Counted from the first letter of the stretch, positions 25,681-37,268 are shown. The stretch: 64,000 bases of DNA from Cinnamomum chago (GCA_038049695.1 CP142454.1:17368501-17432500), one strand, 5' to 3'. Numbers and translations: made by a program. Notes: generated by a model from the sequence alone, not told the origin.

Positions 25681-26592
25681 TTTGGATTTAGCTACCCGTC
25701 TTGTGGTCCACTGAAAGCAATTGGTACCACTTTTCCGCTGCCCACATCAGTGACATATCCCCTGAATTCACAAGAGGAAGCTGTTACTTTCTTATTCATG
25801 CGTTTGAACCTTCAGCCTAAATAAATAAAAAAAATTTGGTGGATTTGGGTTAACCCTTTTTATTAATTTTGGTTGGGGTCTGTTCAAGTCAGTCCACGCT
25901 TAAGTGGGCCCCACCAGCTGGAGTACATGTGAGCAATATGCAGTGTGGGGCCAACTTGTATATATCAAGAAGAAAACTGATTATCTGCTCCACCATGGGC
26001 GGGCGGACCTAAGTGGTAGTGTGGTACGACTTATTACACTTGTGCGATCTTACCCAGCCGGAAGAATCAAGGAACTCCTTAACTAATATGTTAAATTTTT
26101 TTATTTTATTATTTGACTTGATATCTTGACCGTTGCACCACCTATATGAAATTCATGTGTCTGCGTTGCCCTTCAATCGCTATAGAAAGTCATTTATGTG
26201 GTGATTTAGCTTGAAAAAGCAAATCTGGCTTTGCATCATTCAGGTGCCTTTTTGAGATTTTCATTCAGAAAAACACTACACCAGGCGAAATTGCATAAAA
26301 TTTGCTCATAGAACATTATTTACACCTAAAGTGACCTAGAGAAAGAAAGATTAAGTATGTTTTGTTCTTACTGAGTAAAAGCAGAGTAGAGAGGGATGAG
26401 CTTGTGAGCGACTCCAAGAGCATGCAGTGCGCGCCAGGCGTTGGAGGCGAGGGTGAGGGCAGCACCCGTGGCTCGTAGCTCGTGGAACCTCTCAAGGACT
26501 ATGGCTCGGATTCCTACCCTCTTCAATCCCAGTGCTGTTGCCAGCCCTGCAATCCCCCCTCCTACAATCACCACATCGTAGTATTTCTCCAT
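19449..26592 (-). CDS. FAD-dependent monooxygenase C (MO1/MO2-like), intron 4 enlarged by a retroelement
   Basis: Exons: 26592-26372, 25761-25696, 25448-25271, 24966-24738 and 19996-19449; 413 aa. Every junction is phase-consistent and GT-AG. The FAD fold GGGIAGLATALGL, GCDGVHS and GDALHPMTPDLGQGG are intact. A net 3-base deletion at about 19948 replaces VLENMAK by VSHMAK and keeps the frame. ALEWYVYERRW has Trp where the paralogues have Gly. Intron 4 grew from about 0.3 kb to 4.7 kb through the insertion at 20014-24480; splice sites are untouched, so the gene may still work, but expression could be reduced. Exon 5 resembles D (FRRIIGAVKYHDCGKLPAVP), and exon 4 has the C/D/E signature SGRMAVRGLAV. 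Substrate unknown. Confidence 0.82.
20014..20505 (+). repeat. 5' LTR of the copia-like element
   Basis: 492 bp, TG...CA. A TATA box (GGCTATAAATAGAGG, about 20157-20171) marks the promoter. The part from the TATA box to the end matches the 3' LTR, but the first 0.14 kb does not. Confidence 0.8.
20509..20520 (+). promoter_or_regulatory. Primer-binding site (initiator tRNA-Met type)
   Basis: TGGTATCAGAGC, three bases after the 5' LTR, is the standard plant PBS complementary to the 3' end of initiator tRNA-Met. The match stops after 12 bases. Confidence 0.85.
23716..24480 (+). repeat. 3' LTR of the copia-like element
   Basis: 765 bp, beginning TGTTGGAGTTATG directly after the purine-rich AAGGTGGAGAT (23705-23715) and ending CACAACA. 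From about 24126 it matches the 5' LTR with scattered differences. The first 0.4 kb (U3) is unrelated to the U3 of the 5' LTR. Confidence 0.75.
25631..25676. repeat. (GA)n microsatellite in intron 2 of gene C
   Basis: A long GA run just upstream of the exon 2 donor on the plus-strand map. A shorter run is at 44390-44422 in gene D and at 53980-53999 in gene E. Confidence 0.85.
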
Positions 26593-27292
26593 GCTCTCTC
26601 TATCTCTCTAACACACGCCCACCCACTAACACACTACATAATTATAGAAGGGCGGTTCATCAATGAGATTCTTCCACTGAGGAGATATTTCGTGGCAGCC
26701 AAGTTTTATTTGGCATTAGTCAAGGTGGGTGGGCGTCAATGTCAAAACTCAATAACGTAACAAACGAATGGTCCAAATTTAATGGGACAATTTGTACGGC
26801 GACGATCTTTTTATCATCATCGTTTGATCATCACAACATGTTTAATGCAGAAGACAGTCAACACCATGGGCTCTTCCCAGAAGGATCTAGTCGCCACATG
26901 ATGGAATCAGTATATTGAAAGCAGGAGGAGAAGAAGAAGAAGTAAAAACAATATTGATAAGAAATCATAAAAGAAAGCTGAAAGAAGAAGAGGATGAAGA
27001 AATATTGATAACAAATCATAAAAGAAAGCCGGGGCCACCCTCATTTTAGACCCGATTAAAACTCAAAAGGGGCAAACGAATGGTCCAAATGTATTGTCAC
27101 CATCTTTTTATCTGCGTGGTTTGATCCTCACAAGATCATTAATGGAGAAGAGGGTCTAACCCATGGACGTCAATGTCAAAACTCAATAACGGAACAAACG
27201 AATGGACCAAATTCAATGGGACAATTTGTCCCGCGACGATATTTTTATCGTCGTCGTTTGATCATCGCAACATTATAACTGAAGAAGACAGT
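26593..27292. repeat. Upstream flank of gene C with internal duplication
   Basis: Promoter region followed by a partial tandem duplication (about 26733-26950 and 27170-27290). The first copy keeps GACAGTCAACACCATGGGCT at about 26852, the empty insertion site of the solo-LTR-like sequence next door. No gene is recognised. Confidence 0.65.
26640..26646 (-). promoter_or_regulatory. TATA-like box of monooxygenase C
   Basis: TATAATT on the minus strand, about 48 bases before the ATG. It is weaker than the TATAAATA of genes D and E. Confidence 0.4.
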
Positions 27293-29700
27293 TGGGACGT
27301 CCCCAAAATTGCCTAGGATAACATGAAAAATATTGAATAAATAACTATTTTTCTGTGTTTAATGCAACATAAGCTCTCAAATATAGACCCAATTTTTTTT
27401 AAAACATAATGAGTCATAATAAAATATTTGCGGAAGCATTAAATCAATTGGTATCAATATACAAAATTAAACCAACACATAACTACTGAATATTTCAGGT
27501 TAAAGTTTCCAAAATAACCTAAACAAAACAACTAAAAAGAATATATTATGGAATTAAATCAACTAAGGACTCTAAGATGTCGATAGCTCATGCACGAACT
27601 CAGACGACTCCGTAGCCATCTCCGGCTCTCCACTTAGGTTCCACAACTGGCTCAAACATTAGAAGCGTCTGACCATCCTCCGTCTACACGGTAAGGTAGG
27701 GGTCGGTACCCATGCACCAATTAACAAAGTAAACAGCAAGCACAAAAGCATAATTCATAAATAAAATACAAGATCAATGTGAATAATGACAGGTAATGAT
27801 AATAAGAGATTAACAATAGAACAATAATGAAAAGAGCGTATAACATAAATCCATTCTACACAATGGAACAATACAATAATAAGCACTGCTATTATTTTGG
27901 GTGGTCAGGCCTAACTATAAAGGGGGAAAACTTGTTCGAAGGCCGGCAGTAATAAACCGGTTCATAATCGTAGGCCGGATAAACCAGTTCGAAATTTGGA
28001 TATTACAGTCGTTCGAATATAACCCAATCAATATACATATATATACATATCATAATAGAATAAACCTAGTGATTTGTAAAGATCTAACACAGAAACCTAA
28101 GTCAAAGTGAAGGGCTGTGTGCACAATAATCCATAATTGAATACCAATCAAATCATTCAATTAAACCTCTACAATATCTCAATCGATTGCCAGGCCACAA
28201 CACTATCCATGACCAATGACCATAGGGTATGTAACTAATAAACTAACATCAAACTCAATCATGTATGTAAATCCGAAGGTCAAAGGATAATTCACAAGTC
28301 AATTATATGGTTAAGTATAAGATCTCGTACCCAACAACCACATGAATCTCTAATAGATAAAAAATCAACACATCTCTTCTCAATCAATGGTGCATAGACC
28401 CAATTAAGGGTTTTTCAATAAAGATTGGTTGATCTCGAATCCACTAGTATTTCCCCGAGATCATACGAATTACTAAACCCTACATTAGTAATATTCCGTA
28501 TGCCTGGACGGTATTTACTTGGTCCAAAGATCCAATAATAAAGTACAAAAATATAAATTTAACACATTAAAATCAAAGATATCACTCGAAATTAATTTGC
28601 AAATAATAATAAGAAATAGCAATCCTTAATTTATAATTTTAGAAAACTTAGGGGCCCATCTTAATGTATGCCCAAGAATATAAATCTTAAGAGTCCAATG
28701 GGTTCATTAAAGACAAAGGGTCTTTTTTTTTTCTAAAATTAATGGGGCCAAATGTTAAAAATCATAAGTTGTGTGTGGTCACAACAGGACTTCTCTCATA
28801 TATCACCATTCTCTCCTTCTCACACAGGGGTCCTACAGTCCCAAAAACGAAAATTTCCTTTTCTTTCTCACTACTGCTGTCCTTTTTGGTCGCTGAGTGG
28901 TGGACCAAACATGGTCCGCCACCTACGGGTCCAGCATCTCTGAGGTCGTCCGTGGGTTCTCCTTCGGATCCACCGATTAGATCTGCCATCTGTTGACATA
29001 CCTGATCCCATAGCCCATAGTCCAAACACATGTATAGTCCTCACGGTCCCAAATTCGGAACCTGTTTTAGGTTCGTCCGTTGCGGTCTTGGGTGGATAGA
29101 GTTACAACAGTACACTCACCAATCCCCTCACAGTGATGCACAATATGGGAAAAAATAGATGGAATCATCCCCCAATTAAGCTCCAAGCTCCGACCTCTAT
29201 CATTAAAACAATTAACATCATAAAAAAGGGCATTAAATGGTTTCTACATGCATTAACATGCATATCAAGGAAGAATACAAGTATTAAATCTACAAATTAT
29301 AGTTAAGCACTTGTCTGAGGTCCGCAGTTGAGGGAGACTGTCTAAAATTCCTATTGCCAAAACTCAAGGTGCTAAACCAGAGGGAAGTTGAAAGAGAGAG
29401 AATTGTGTGTGAAAATAAAAGAGTATGTTGGTGTATAAAAAGGGAATAAAAATAAGAGTTGTAATATAACTTAAATTCTAAAGGGCATAGAATGTGGGTT
29501 TAGAGTTTGGATTAGAGAATAATTATATCTATTAAACTGGGCCTATGTTAACTATGGGTCAAGATACTTATCCGATAAGCCTAAATCGATCACCAACTAA
29601 AGTTTAGCGTGGTTCCCACTTAGATTAATCGCATATTTAATTAAAATACAATTAATTATATAATAATAAAATAAATAATATATATATTCAAAACGTCACA
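27293..29700. mobile_element. Solo-LTR-like insertion upstream of gene C
   Basis: Starts TGGGACGTCCCC and ends ACGTCACA (inverted TGTGACGT ends with one change), flanked by ACAGT (27288-27292) and ACACT (29701-29705), a 5-bp duplication with one mismatch. Length 2,408 bp, no coding frame. The copy in block D (45596-48574) sits at the same site, so insertion came before the C/D duplication. A large solo LTR of a gypsy element is the simplest reading; no internal domain was found to confirm this. Confidence 0.6.
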
Positions 29701-30134
29701 ACACTCAACACCATGGGCTCTTCCTAGAAGGATCTAGTCGCCACATGATGGAATCATTATATTGAAAGAAGAAGAAGAACAAATCATAAAAGAAAGCTGG
29801 GCCCACCCTCATTTTAGACCCGATCAAAACTCAAAAGGGGCAAACGAATGTGACGATCTTAACGAAGAAGACGGTCAGGGTCTACCCCATGGGGCTCTTC
29901 CTAGAAGGATCTTTTTGCCACGTTTGAGAAAGACTATTAAAATGATGATGGAATCAGTATATTGATAAAAGAAGAAGAATAATACACAATGTTGATAAAA
30001 AATCGTTTAAGAAAGCTGGGGCCACCCTCATTTTAGATCCGATTAATAAACCGGGTGGTCGTCGCCTTTAATTTAGCATTTGGGCTGTTTCTTTTGTCTT
30101 GAAGGTTTAAGTCTCATTTTGAACATAATTCATA
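29701..30134. repeat. Gene-upstream flank between two insertions
   Basis: Contains the CTCTTCCTAGAAGGATCT-type flank repeated at 8322, 26868, 48590 and 54880. No gene. Confidence 0.6.
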
Positions 30135-33100
30135 GAGGATTTATTGGAAAAAACACTTAATGTATACGGCAGATGCAATCAAGCACATTAGATGTTGTAT
30201 AAATTGGAGCAATTAGGACGAAAAATCCATCTTTTTCACGAATTTGGCACGTGGTCGGAGCCAATCTTAATTTACATTATCTAAGGTCAGTGCCGACCCT
30301 ATTATCATGAAAAGTTATAACTATGTGTAAAAAAAATTAGAAAACCTGTGCGCGTCGGCACCGACCCTTTTTTTTAACTAACTAGCATCATCAAATCCCG
30401 TGCAGATCAAGCTTAAATAGTGATTTAAGATAAATATTTATCCAATAATCAGGTAGATAGGATATATACCTGACTGAACATATGGGGAGCATTCCATATC
30501 ATAAAGGCCTACAATGCCATACAAGGACACCCGATTAAACTGCATGAATATAGATTAGATTTGTAGTATATTTAATGAAATCTTGTGAACAAATATATTC
30601 ATAAATCATATTTAAATCACCCAAAAGAATAAATAAAAAGAAATGATTTTGCAACACGTCTTATCACACCAAATTAAAAAAAGATGCAACACAAATGACA
30701 AACTCGACTAGATTAAGAGTGTTAATTATTGTGGACTATATGAATCACGAAAAAAAAAATACGAAATGAAAATCAAAACCCAAAACCTCCAAACCCAATT
30801 ACTAACCTTGTGACTTTCTTAATTTCCCGATCTCCAACTCATCAAGAGACCCAATCCCATACTCCAATGCCCAAATTTAGAGTAACCAATCTCAAATTCA
30901 AAAGGTTAAAAAAAAATATATATCAAATCAAGATCTCCACTATTCAAATTCAGAATAAAGAAAATCCAAAACCATAAATCTACAATTCAAAAATTCAAAT
31001 ATGTAATTGAAACTTTTCAAACCAAAATAAGATGAATCAAATTTCCTGACCCCATTAGATGAGTTTGCAAGCCTGGTTGTCAGTTACATATGACAAATTC
31101 TAATTTATTTCGTCTCCAATTTAAAATACCAAATTACAAAATAAAAACGTACAACCAAGTCATTATATCCAATGCCCAAATTCAAAACCAATACCTTGAG
31201 TCCATCTCAACCCCAAGTTATTAACCATATAGAATTTATTAATTATCTACTCCAAAATTTATGAAAAAATATAAATTAAAAAGAAAAAGCAATGCAAACC
31301 AAAACCTCCAATGTAGGACTTCAAAACCCAAATCCTAAAAAAAAAGCCCCAATTGTCAAACTTGAGTGCAATTACTCAATTCTCCAATCCCCAACTCAAA
31401 ATACCGAATTCCAGATTCCTTAAAAAAATTATTGAGAACCAAAAATCAAAATCTAAGAATTATAAAATCATAAATCAAAATCTTCAAATTATAATAAAAT
31501 GAATCAAATTCCCTAAACCCTAATCCTAATACCAAAAAGGCCATACTCTCTCAAATAGATAATTAGACAAATAAAAATACAAAACCATCAACAATAGCAA
31601 CCATGCAAATAAAAAAAAAAAAAATCAGAACTTCAAAATATGTGACGGGTCATTATCTTAAAAATAAGTCAGTTTTGAATCCTATTATTATCAGTGGAGC
31701 CCTTAGTTTGAAAGGAAAGTAGGAATCATGACACATGGAATAGCAGTGTACATGTTCAACTTCTACAAACTCTTGTCTATTACTAATTAAGAGACTATCA
31801 ATATGGAATCAAGCCCAAATAAGAAAAGGCAACATATAAGAAAAAAGGGGAAATGAGAAAGGAGAAACTATCATGATGTTCCATTAATCTTCGCCTGTCA
31901 CCGAGAACTCCCTTCACAAGGCCTGCTCATATTTTCATGCAACTCCAAACATGTGAAAATATATCAATGGAGCTGAGAAGATGATGGAGTGTTTTTTTTT
32001 TTTTTTTTGAATACAGAAGATTGTGACTGCTTCTGTTAGTATGAAGCGTTTTAGAAGATGAAACGTTGGAGACGTTACGTTGTTTTCTTCAAAACTTTCA
32101 AGAGGCGTGAGTAGGGGATTATGGAGATAAAGGATTGACATTGCCGATGTGGCAAGGAAAAATCAAATCTTACCCTTTTTTTCCCTAACCATTTTTCTAA
32201 CCGTTTTTTAGTTTTCAAGAGAAGTCAAAATTAGAACAAGAAAGTTCCCGACTGAATCTTCAATGCAGCCGAGCTAGCTTGTCATACATGTTTAATTAGA
32301 AGAGAAGTACTAACAAAAACTTGCGAGGAAAACTCACACTTCGCAATATGGGCATGCACCATTTATCGCAATTCAACAGATTTCAGCCCAATGCAGACTG
32401 GATAATAGTGGTGTAAGCGAATTTTTCCCAAATTACTCCATGATTCTGCATTTGGTAGAAGGATTTAAACCCATCAAGAAAAAATACATTCGATCTCTGT
32501 CAATCCAACAACCATGACCGTCCAAGAGAATACAGTTCGCTCAGGCATTTGATCGAACAAGCGACGGGCATAGTCGATTTTGGAGCACTTGCCGTACAAA
32601 TGAGCGTGATGATTGTACAAAATAATTATTTTATCGGCATTGTCGTGAATGAAATTGGATTTTAACAAGAACCCATGAAGTGCTTTCCCTTGTTGGATGT
32701 ACACAATAGCGGAAAAGATGGATGAAGAAAGCCTGCACTTGTGGGTCATTATTGTTGATTTTTTTTTAAGATAGGGACAGAGACAGTTGGTATAGAAATA
32801 TAGCTTCTGAGGATTTGGATTTGATGAGATTCTTGGTGGGTGGTGGTTGTTAGAGGAGATGGAAGTGATGTTATCTCTATGTTGGAAGAAAAGGGAGGGT
32901 TTCGAGTTTGAAATCTGAGAGAAAAAGAATGTTGAGAAACGCAGGGGTGGAGGGTATAACCTGTAGCATCAGTGCTCACATAGCAGTAAAGTTATAACTA
33001 CTGCTTACATTTTTTATTTGTATACTAAAGCGTTATATTCTTCCCGTTAACCTTACCTCAATTGGCTAGAAATATTCATGTGAGTGTGGAAAAAAATCTG

Positions 33101-33612
33101 ACTTTATCTTAAAATAAAGTAATTTTTAAAATATTACACCACTATTGAGCTTTCAAAACACCAGCCTCATTTTCAGACTTTTTAAGGATGTAGTTTACCT
33201 CACTTTTCTATATGTTTGTTTTTTTTTCCCCGTTCTTGAAGGCTTCTTCAATTTGTGATTTGGATAGTTCAATATTTTCATAGAACTAATAAATCCCCGG
33301 GGTGTGAAGTATGGATTTTGAGAGAGTTGTGAAAAAAGAAAAAACAATATGATTCCTGATTTTCTAAAATTTACCCATCTTACTCATTAAAAATAAAGTT
33401 GGTGCCGACGCATGTTTTCTATGTTTTTCACACAGAATTGTAACTTTCTATGACAATAGGGTTGGCACCGACCACGTGTCAAATTGGTAAAAAAAAAAAA
33501 AAAAGGTTTTTCGGCCCAATTGCTCTAATTGGTGCAACAACATTTAAAGTGCTTGATCGGATCCCATGTGCACATTAAGTTTTTTTTTTTTTTTTTTTTC
33601 AGTAATATCCTC
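30135..33612. mobile_element. Mutator-like long-TIR element carrying a PPR gene fragment (Pack-MULE-like)
   Basis: Terminal inverted repeats of about 200-240 bp: 30135-30368 and, inverted, 33612-33395. Both include ends GAGGAT, then ACTTAATGT, CAATCAAGCACATTAGATGT-like and CACGTGGTCGG motifs. The flanks are a 9-bp duplication with one mismatch, TAATTCATA (30126-30134) and TAATTAATA (33613-33621). The E block keeps the empty site TAATTAATA once at 55116-55124 with collinear flanks. There is no transposase. The interior is A-rich non-coding DNA (30400-32160) and a fragment of a host pentatricopeptide-repeat gene (32280-32985). The left TIR has a small internal duplication. Confidence 0.82.
32280..32985 (-). 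pseudogene. PPR-protein gene fragment inside the Mutator-like element
   Basis: Reading leftward: a transit-peptide-like N-terminus (SLRFQTRNPPFSSNIEITSL) to about 32752, an in-frame stop, then PPR-type segments QQGKALHGFLLKSNFIH, HLYGKCSKIDYARRLFDQMP and ERTVFSWTVMVVG, then decayed sequence ending near AHIAKCEFSSQVFV. This corresponds to the first few repeats of a plant organelle PPR protein of the PLS/E-DYW type. Stops and frameshifts and the lack of the remaining repeats make it a pseudogene. It lies between the element's inverted repeats, which suggests capture. Confidence 0.75.
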
Positions 33613-35649
33613 TAATTAATAAATGGTTCGAGTTAAGGTTGACTCCATTTTCACAGACTTTTCACTCTGCCTAGCAATCCAATTAGATGATTTATTGCAC
33701 TTTAACCCACCAACCTCACTGGAGCTAACCAAGTGATTTTGAGTTTGGGTTGACCCTTTTGACTTTGAAATCGGGTTTGAACGGTCATTTAAAATCAAAG
33801 TTATAAATAGTTGTGTTCAGGTTGGGCAATTACGTGGGTTCGGGAGGTGATTTGCAATTCAATTTATAAATAGTCATGTTCAAGAGAGAGTGGATGCTGA
33901 TAAATATATGACTAGTAGAGCAGATATATAGTGTCCTAAGCCCAAGCCATGATAAGATTTTTTTTATTTAATAAAAATAGTCATAATTTTATCTTGATTT
34001 ATAAAGTAAAAGGAATTAAAATTTAAAAATTATCAGTGACAAAAGGTTCATAATATATAAAGTCTATATAAATTAAGATATTCATTGAATTTGATTTTTT
34101 AAATGACTAGTAATAATTCATATACAGAAAGAATATAATCGATCAACCATCACTTTCGCCCCTACAAGCAAACCTTTGCTCTGCCACTGAGTACAACTCT
34201 ATAGTAAAGCCCTCATTAAAAATCCGACCCACTCAAAATAAACAACTTCTTAATATATCTTATCTCTTGAATTTGACCAAGAAAATGGATGATATCACAT
34301 TTTCTATCAAACATCCCATCTTAAGGTGAGACGAAGTTCGACTGGATAAATTTTGGATGATAACCCATATGCTTGGATCTTTTACATGTGGGACCCACCA
34401 TAGATTACCTCTCCTTCAATGGGTTCAGATTCCGGACTCATGCTGCACCGATTTAGGTGTGGGCTGGATGCTTAACCAAATATCTTGTCCTACTTTCAAA
34501 CAGAATGTGAGGAAGGAGCGAGGAACCATCATCCTCTCTCTCTCTCATGGCAACTGGCGTTAGGAACTCCGCAATGGTCCTCAAAAACCGTATTAAAGCC
34601 CTAAATCATGTCTTCTTCTTCATCTTCTATAGCCCCAAAACCCCATTACAGTTGATCATTTGTAAAACCCTGGATGCACAACTCCATTGGAGTATAAGAT
34701 TAAAAAAAATCTCTTCTGTTTCTTTAGTTTGCATTTTGGTTTCTTAAACCCAAAATTGTTATCACATTAACACAATTTTGAAATAAGCCACTTTTATGTT
34801 TCTTTTCACTGCTTTTGATTGCCTTTTTTTTTTTTTTTTTTTGCTGAAAATAGGGAATTCATTAAATAATACAGTTGCTTGATTGCATTTTTTTTACCAT
34901 CTCAATATAACTCATGCAAAAAGTTATCATTGTTTTAAAACTTTATTTTATGAATTATATTGCTTGTGCGAAGAACAACCACGTTTGGCTAGTGTTCAGT
35001 GACAGTCACAAGCCAATCTTAAAAAAAAATGTTTACATCTACGGAATCTGGAATGAGGAATTCAATTCAATCCTACTTATTACGTGATTTGAACTTGCAT
35101 TCAACCCATTAGGTTTGTGCTGATTTGAACAGTCCAAGTTGTTTTATATCTGTCATGAGCAATTTTTGTTAAACTAAGTTCCATTAACATTGGGCAACAC
35201 TGATCTATCCACCTGTCTTATAACTATTCAACCCGAGCTCAACCAGAAATTTAGGAGCGTCAATCCAAACCCAAAATTAATGGGTTGGGTTCATAGATTG
35301 TAGTGCAATTAGTCAGTTAATTTGGGACTTCTAGATGGGTTGAGTTGAATCAATATGAACCCATCCCATTTGTTCATCAGATAAGAAATGTCAACCCAGG
35401 GTCCCGGACCCAACTCAAAAATAAAAATAGTCACCATGGCATTTAAATATTGACCTGGGTTGTTAGAGGACTGTTCACTACATCATATCAATATCACGGA
35501 TATCACGGGATTCTAATATAGTGTGCAGCTTCCGATCACAAATCTATCTATTTATCTATCTATATTACTAAAAGGATGTACTCTTCATCACATGAAGACA
35601 CATGTCCTCCCTGTTATGAAGACACATATCTGCCTTCATCAACCCACAT
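33613..35649. repeat. Duplicated upstream region shared with block E
   Basis: 33613-35540 is collinear with 55116-57023, including AAATCGGGTTTGAACGG-type DNA, the CCTCTCTCTCTCTCATGGCA region and GTGTGCAGCTTCCGA. The last 0.1 kb, from about 35545, is a separate repeat (TCTATCTATATTACTAAAAG) also present at 41640. Confidence 0.75.
34546..34746 (+). pseudogene. Possible first-exon fragment of an unidentified gene
   Basis: An open frame starts at ATG 34547 after a CT-rich leader. The sister copy at about 56084 starts MAIGISSSPAVLKIPKSSLL, rich in Ser and Leu like a plastid targeting sequence, and both contain IIxKTLDAQ. The two copies disagree in frame further on, so at least one is broken. No family is recognised. 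Confidence 0.3.
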
Positions 35650-35759
35650 CACTACCAGAGATTTGGTTATTGGCTCAGCAATAAGCGGGCGACCGTCTCT
35701 GTGCGGTCGCAAAAGGGCCATTCCCGTATAACCCCACGGAACCCACTTTCTCTTTTGTT

Positions 35760-35914
35760 TTTTTTTTTTCCCTTCCCACTCTTTATTTCCTCTCCCGCGC
35801 TCTGCCCTCGCGCGCCCAATCTCTGCATCCCGCCGCACCAGCCGTCCACCGCCAGAGCCCGCCTGCGCCGGAGCCTCCACCGGTTCTCTCTCTCTTCCTC
35901 CCTCTCTCTCTCTC

Positions 35915-35958
<44 letters not shown>

Positions 35959-36467
35959 ACCGTCCCTCTCCCTCTCGCTCTGCCCTGTGCCCGCCCGCGC
36001 CCACGCCATAGCCGGAGCTTGCCTGCGCCGGAGCTCTCTCTCTGCACTGTGCCCTCGCTCCCGCTTGCCGAAGCCCCCACTCTCTCTCTCTCTCTCTCCC
36101 TCCCTACTCTGATTTCTCTGTTTGACTTATACAGCTATAGACTCTTGAATCTAGGGTTCTTGCAATGCAGTTTTTGTGTTGTTTCGTTTCTTTATTGGTT
36201 TTATTAGTTTCTTCCAAGGATGTTATGGGTTTTCAATGAAATTTAGTGGGGTTTCGTTCTCTCATTGTGTTGGCAATGATTTCTTCTCTGTTTGGGCAAA
36301 AAATAGGGATGATTAGCTTATTCTAGGGTTTTTCAAGGCAAATTTGTGTTGTTTATTTACTTTTTTTTCTTGGGTTTATTGATAATTTCTTGATGAGATT
36401 AGCGTTCTTGGATGCAGACTGCAGGCACTTTGCTAACATTGATTGATTGTTTTTTTTTTTTTTTCAG
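35760..36467 (+). other. CT-rich leader and intron of the captured zinc-finger unit
   Basis: 35880-36110 is a (CT)n/CCCTCTC tract containing two copies of GCCTGCGCCGGAGC (about 35861 and 36021). It resembles a 5' UTR. It is followed by T-rich, intron-like DNA ending TTTTTTTTTTCAG at 36467, just before the zinc-finger exon. Confidence 0.45.
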
Positions 36468-36978
36468 GAATTGCATTGCTTTAAGATATATGGGTGGCAT
36501 TATAGTAGAAAGGCAAGGATACAAGAGAATCCATAGTCGTCCTGGTCAAGCTCAATCACAGAAGAAGATTTGCTTCAATTGGCAATCATCTGGTCACTGC
36601 TATTGCCATCACTGTTCCTATCTTCATCCCCAATTGCCCCATGATGACACCACTTCTCAATCTCATCCTCCGAAGAAGCAATGCCACCGCCAGTTACCAA
36701 TTGTCAACACCAACAACAATAATCCCGGGAGACCAACTCCTCGGGCTTTCGTTTGGAAAAATCCTAATTATAACCATCATAACAAAAAAACCTCTTATAT
36801 TTCTTCGAAACCCAATCCAAGAAACCCCAGCTGTGATCAACCCAGGGTCACTCCTTCTTCCAAACCCAATCCAAGAAACCCCAGCTGTGATCAACCCAGG
36901 GTCACTCCTTCTTCCAAACCCAATCCAAGAAACCCCAGCTGTGAGTTAAGAGGTAGTGTGCCTTCAATCAATTTCTAA
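36468..36978 (+). pseudogene. Captured exon of a CCCH zinc-finger (ZFWD-like) gene
   Basis: After a splice-acceptor-like TTTCAG the frame from ATG 36490 reads VERQGYKRIHSRPGQAQSQK, then one CCCH finger ICFNWQSSGHCYCHHCSYLH (C-x8-C-x4-C-x3-H), then basic Pro/Asn-rich sequence with RAFVWKNPNYNHH. The layout resembles the N-terminal finger of plant zinc-finger/WD40 (ZFWD) proteins, but the finger spacing is one residue longer than I expect and no WD40 repeats follow. Three tandem copies of a 54-bp unit (18 residues, SSKPNPRNPSCDQPRVTP) occupy 36807-36945. The frame stops at 36978. The ZFWD assignment is from memory of the family. Confidence 0.6.
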
Positions 36979-37180
36979 AGGTTTCTTTCCTTTCTTCCCC
37001 TTTTTTGTTTGAAATTGAAAATCAAGTTTCATTTGGATATCTTAGAAAATGAGAAAAAAAATCACTAGATAATCGACTGTGTTTTACTACAAGATGTGAG
37101 TGAGTGAGTGAGTGATCTTGTGTTTAATTTAGTGATATTTTGGATTTTTAGGGTTTGGATTCTTATTTCTTTGATTGCAG

Positions 37181-37268
37181 GAAAGGGGATTATTATCGTT
37201 ATCTTGCTGAATTCAAGGCTGGGAATGAGAAGAAAGAAGATGCGGATCAGTCATTGAAAGCATATGAG
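37181..37268 (+). pseudogene. Captured internal exon of a 14-3-3 protein gene
   Basis: Directly after TTTGATTGCAG the exon encodes [20 protein letters not shown], continuing to SLKAYE, the highly conserved 14-3-3 segment with the phosphopeptide-binding Arg-Tyr pair. The exon would end at GAG 37268, but the next bases are GC instead of GT, so the donor is changed. No other 14-3-3 exon is present. Confidence 0.85.

Larger units (their letters stand above)
19172..32980. repeat. Tandem duplication block C
   Basis: Collinear with 42484-51718 once the copia-like insertion (20014-24480) is removed. Shared content: 3' flank beginning GGTTGGAAAAGGAC, the gene, the solo-LTR-like sequence and the Mutator-like element with the PPR fragment. 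The upstream part 26733-26820 is repeated at 27170-27260 in block C only. Confidence 0.8.

Noticed and set aside
28762-29031. Minus-strand frame similar to one at 47624-47863
   Set aside because: Similarity comes from the duplicated solo-LTR-like sequence, and it is also related to inverted repeat DNA near 42000. No protein family matches.
35701-36207. 168-codon plus-strand frame
   Set aside because: Mostly (CT)n-encoded Ser/Leu; it is better read as leader DNA of the captured zinc-finger unit.
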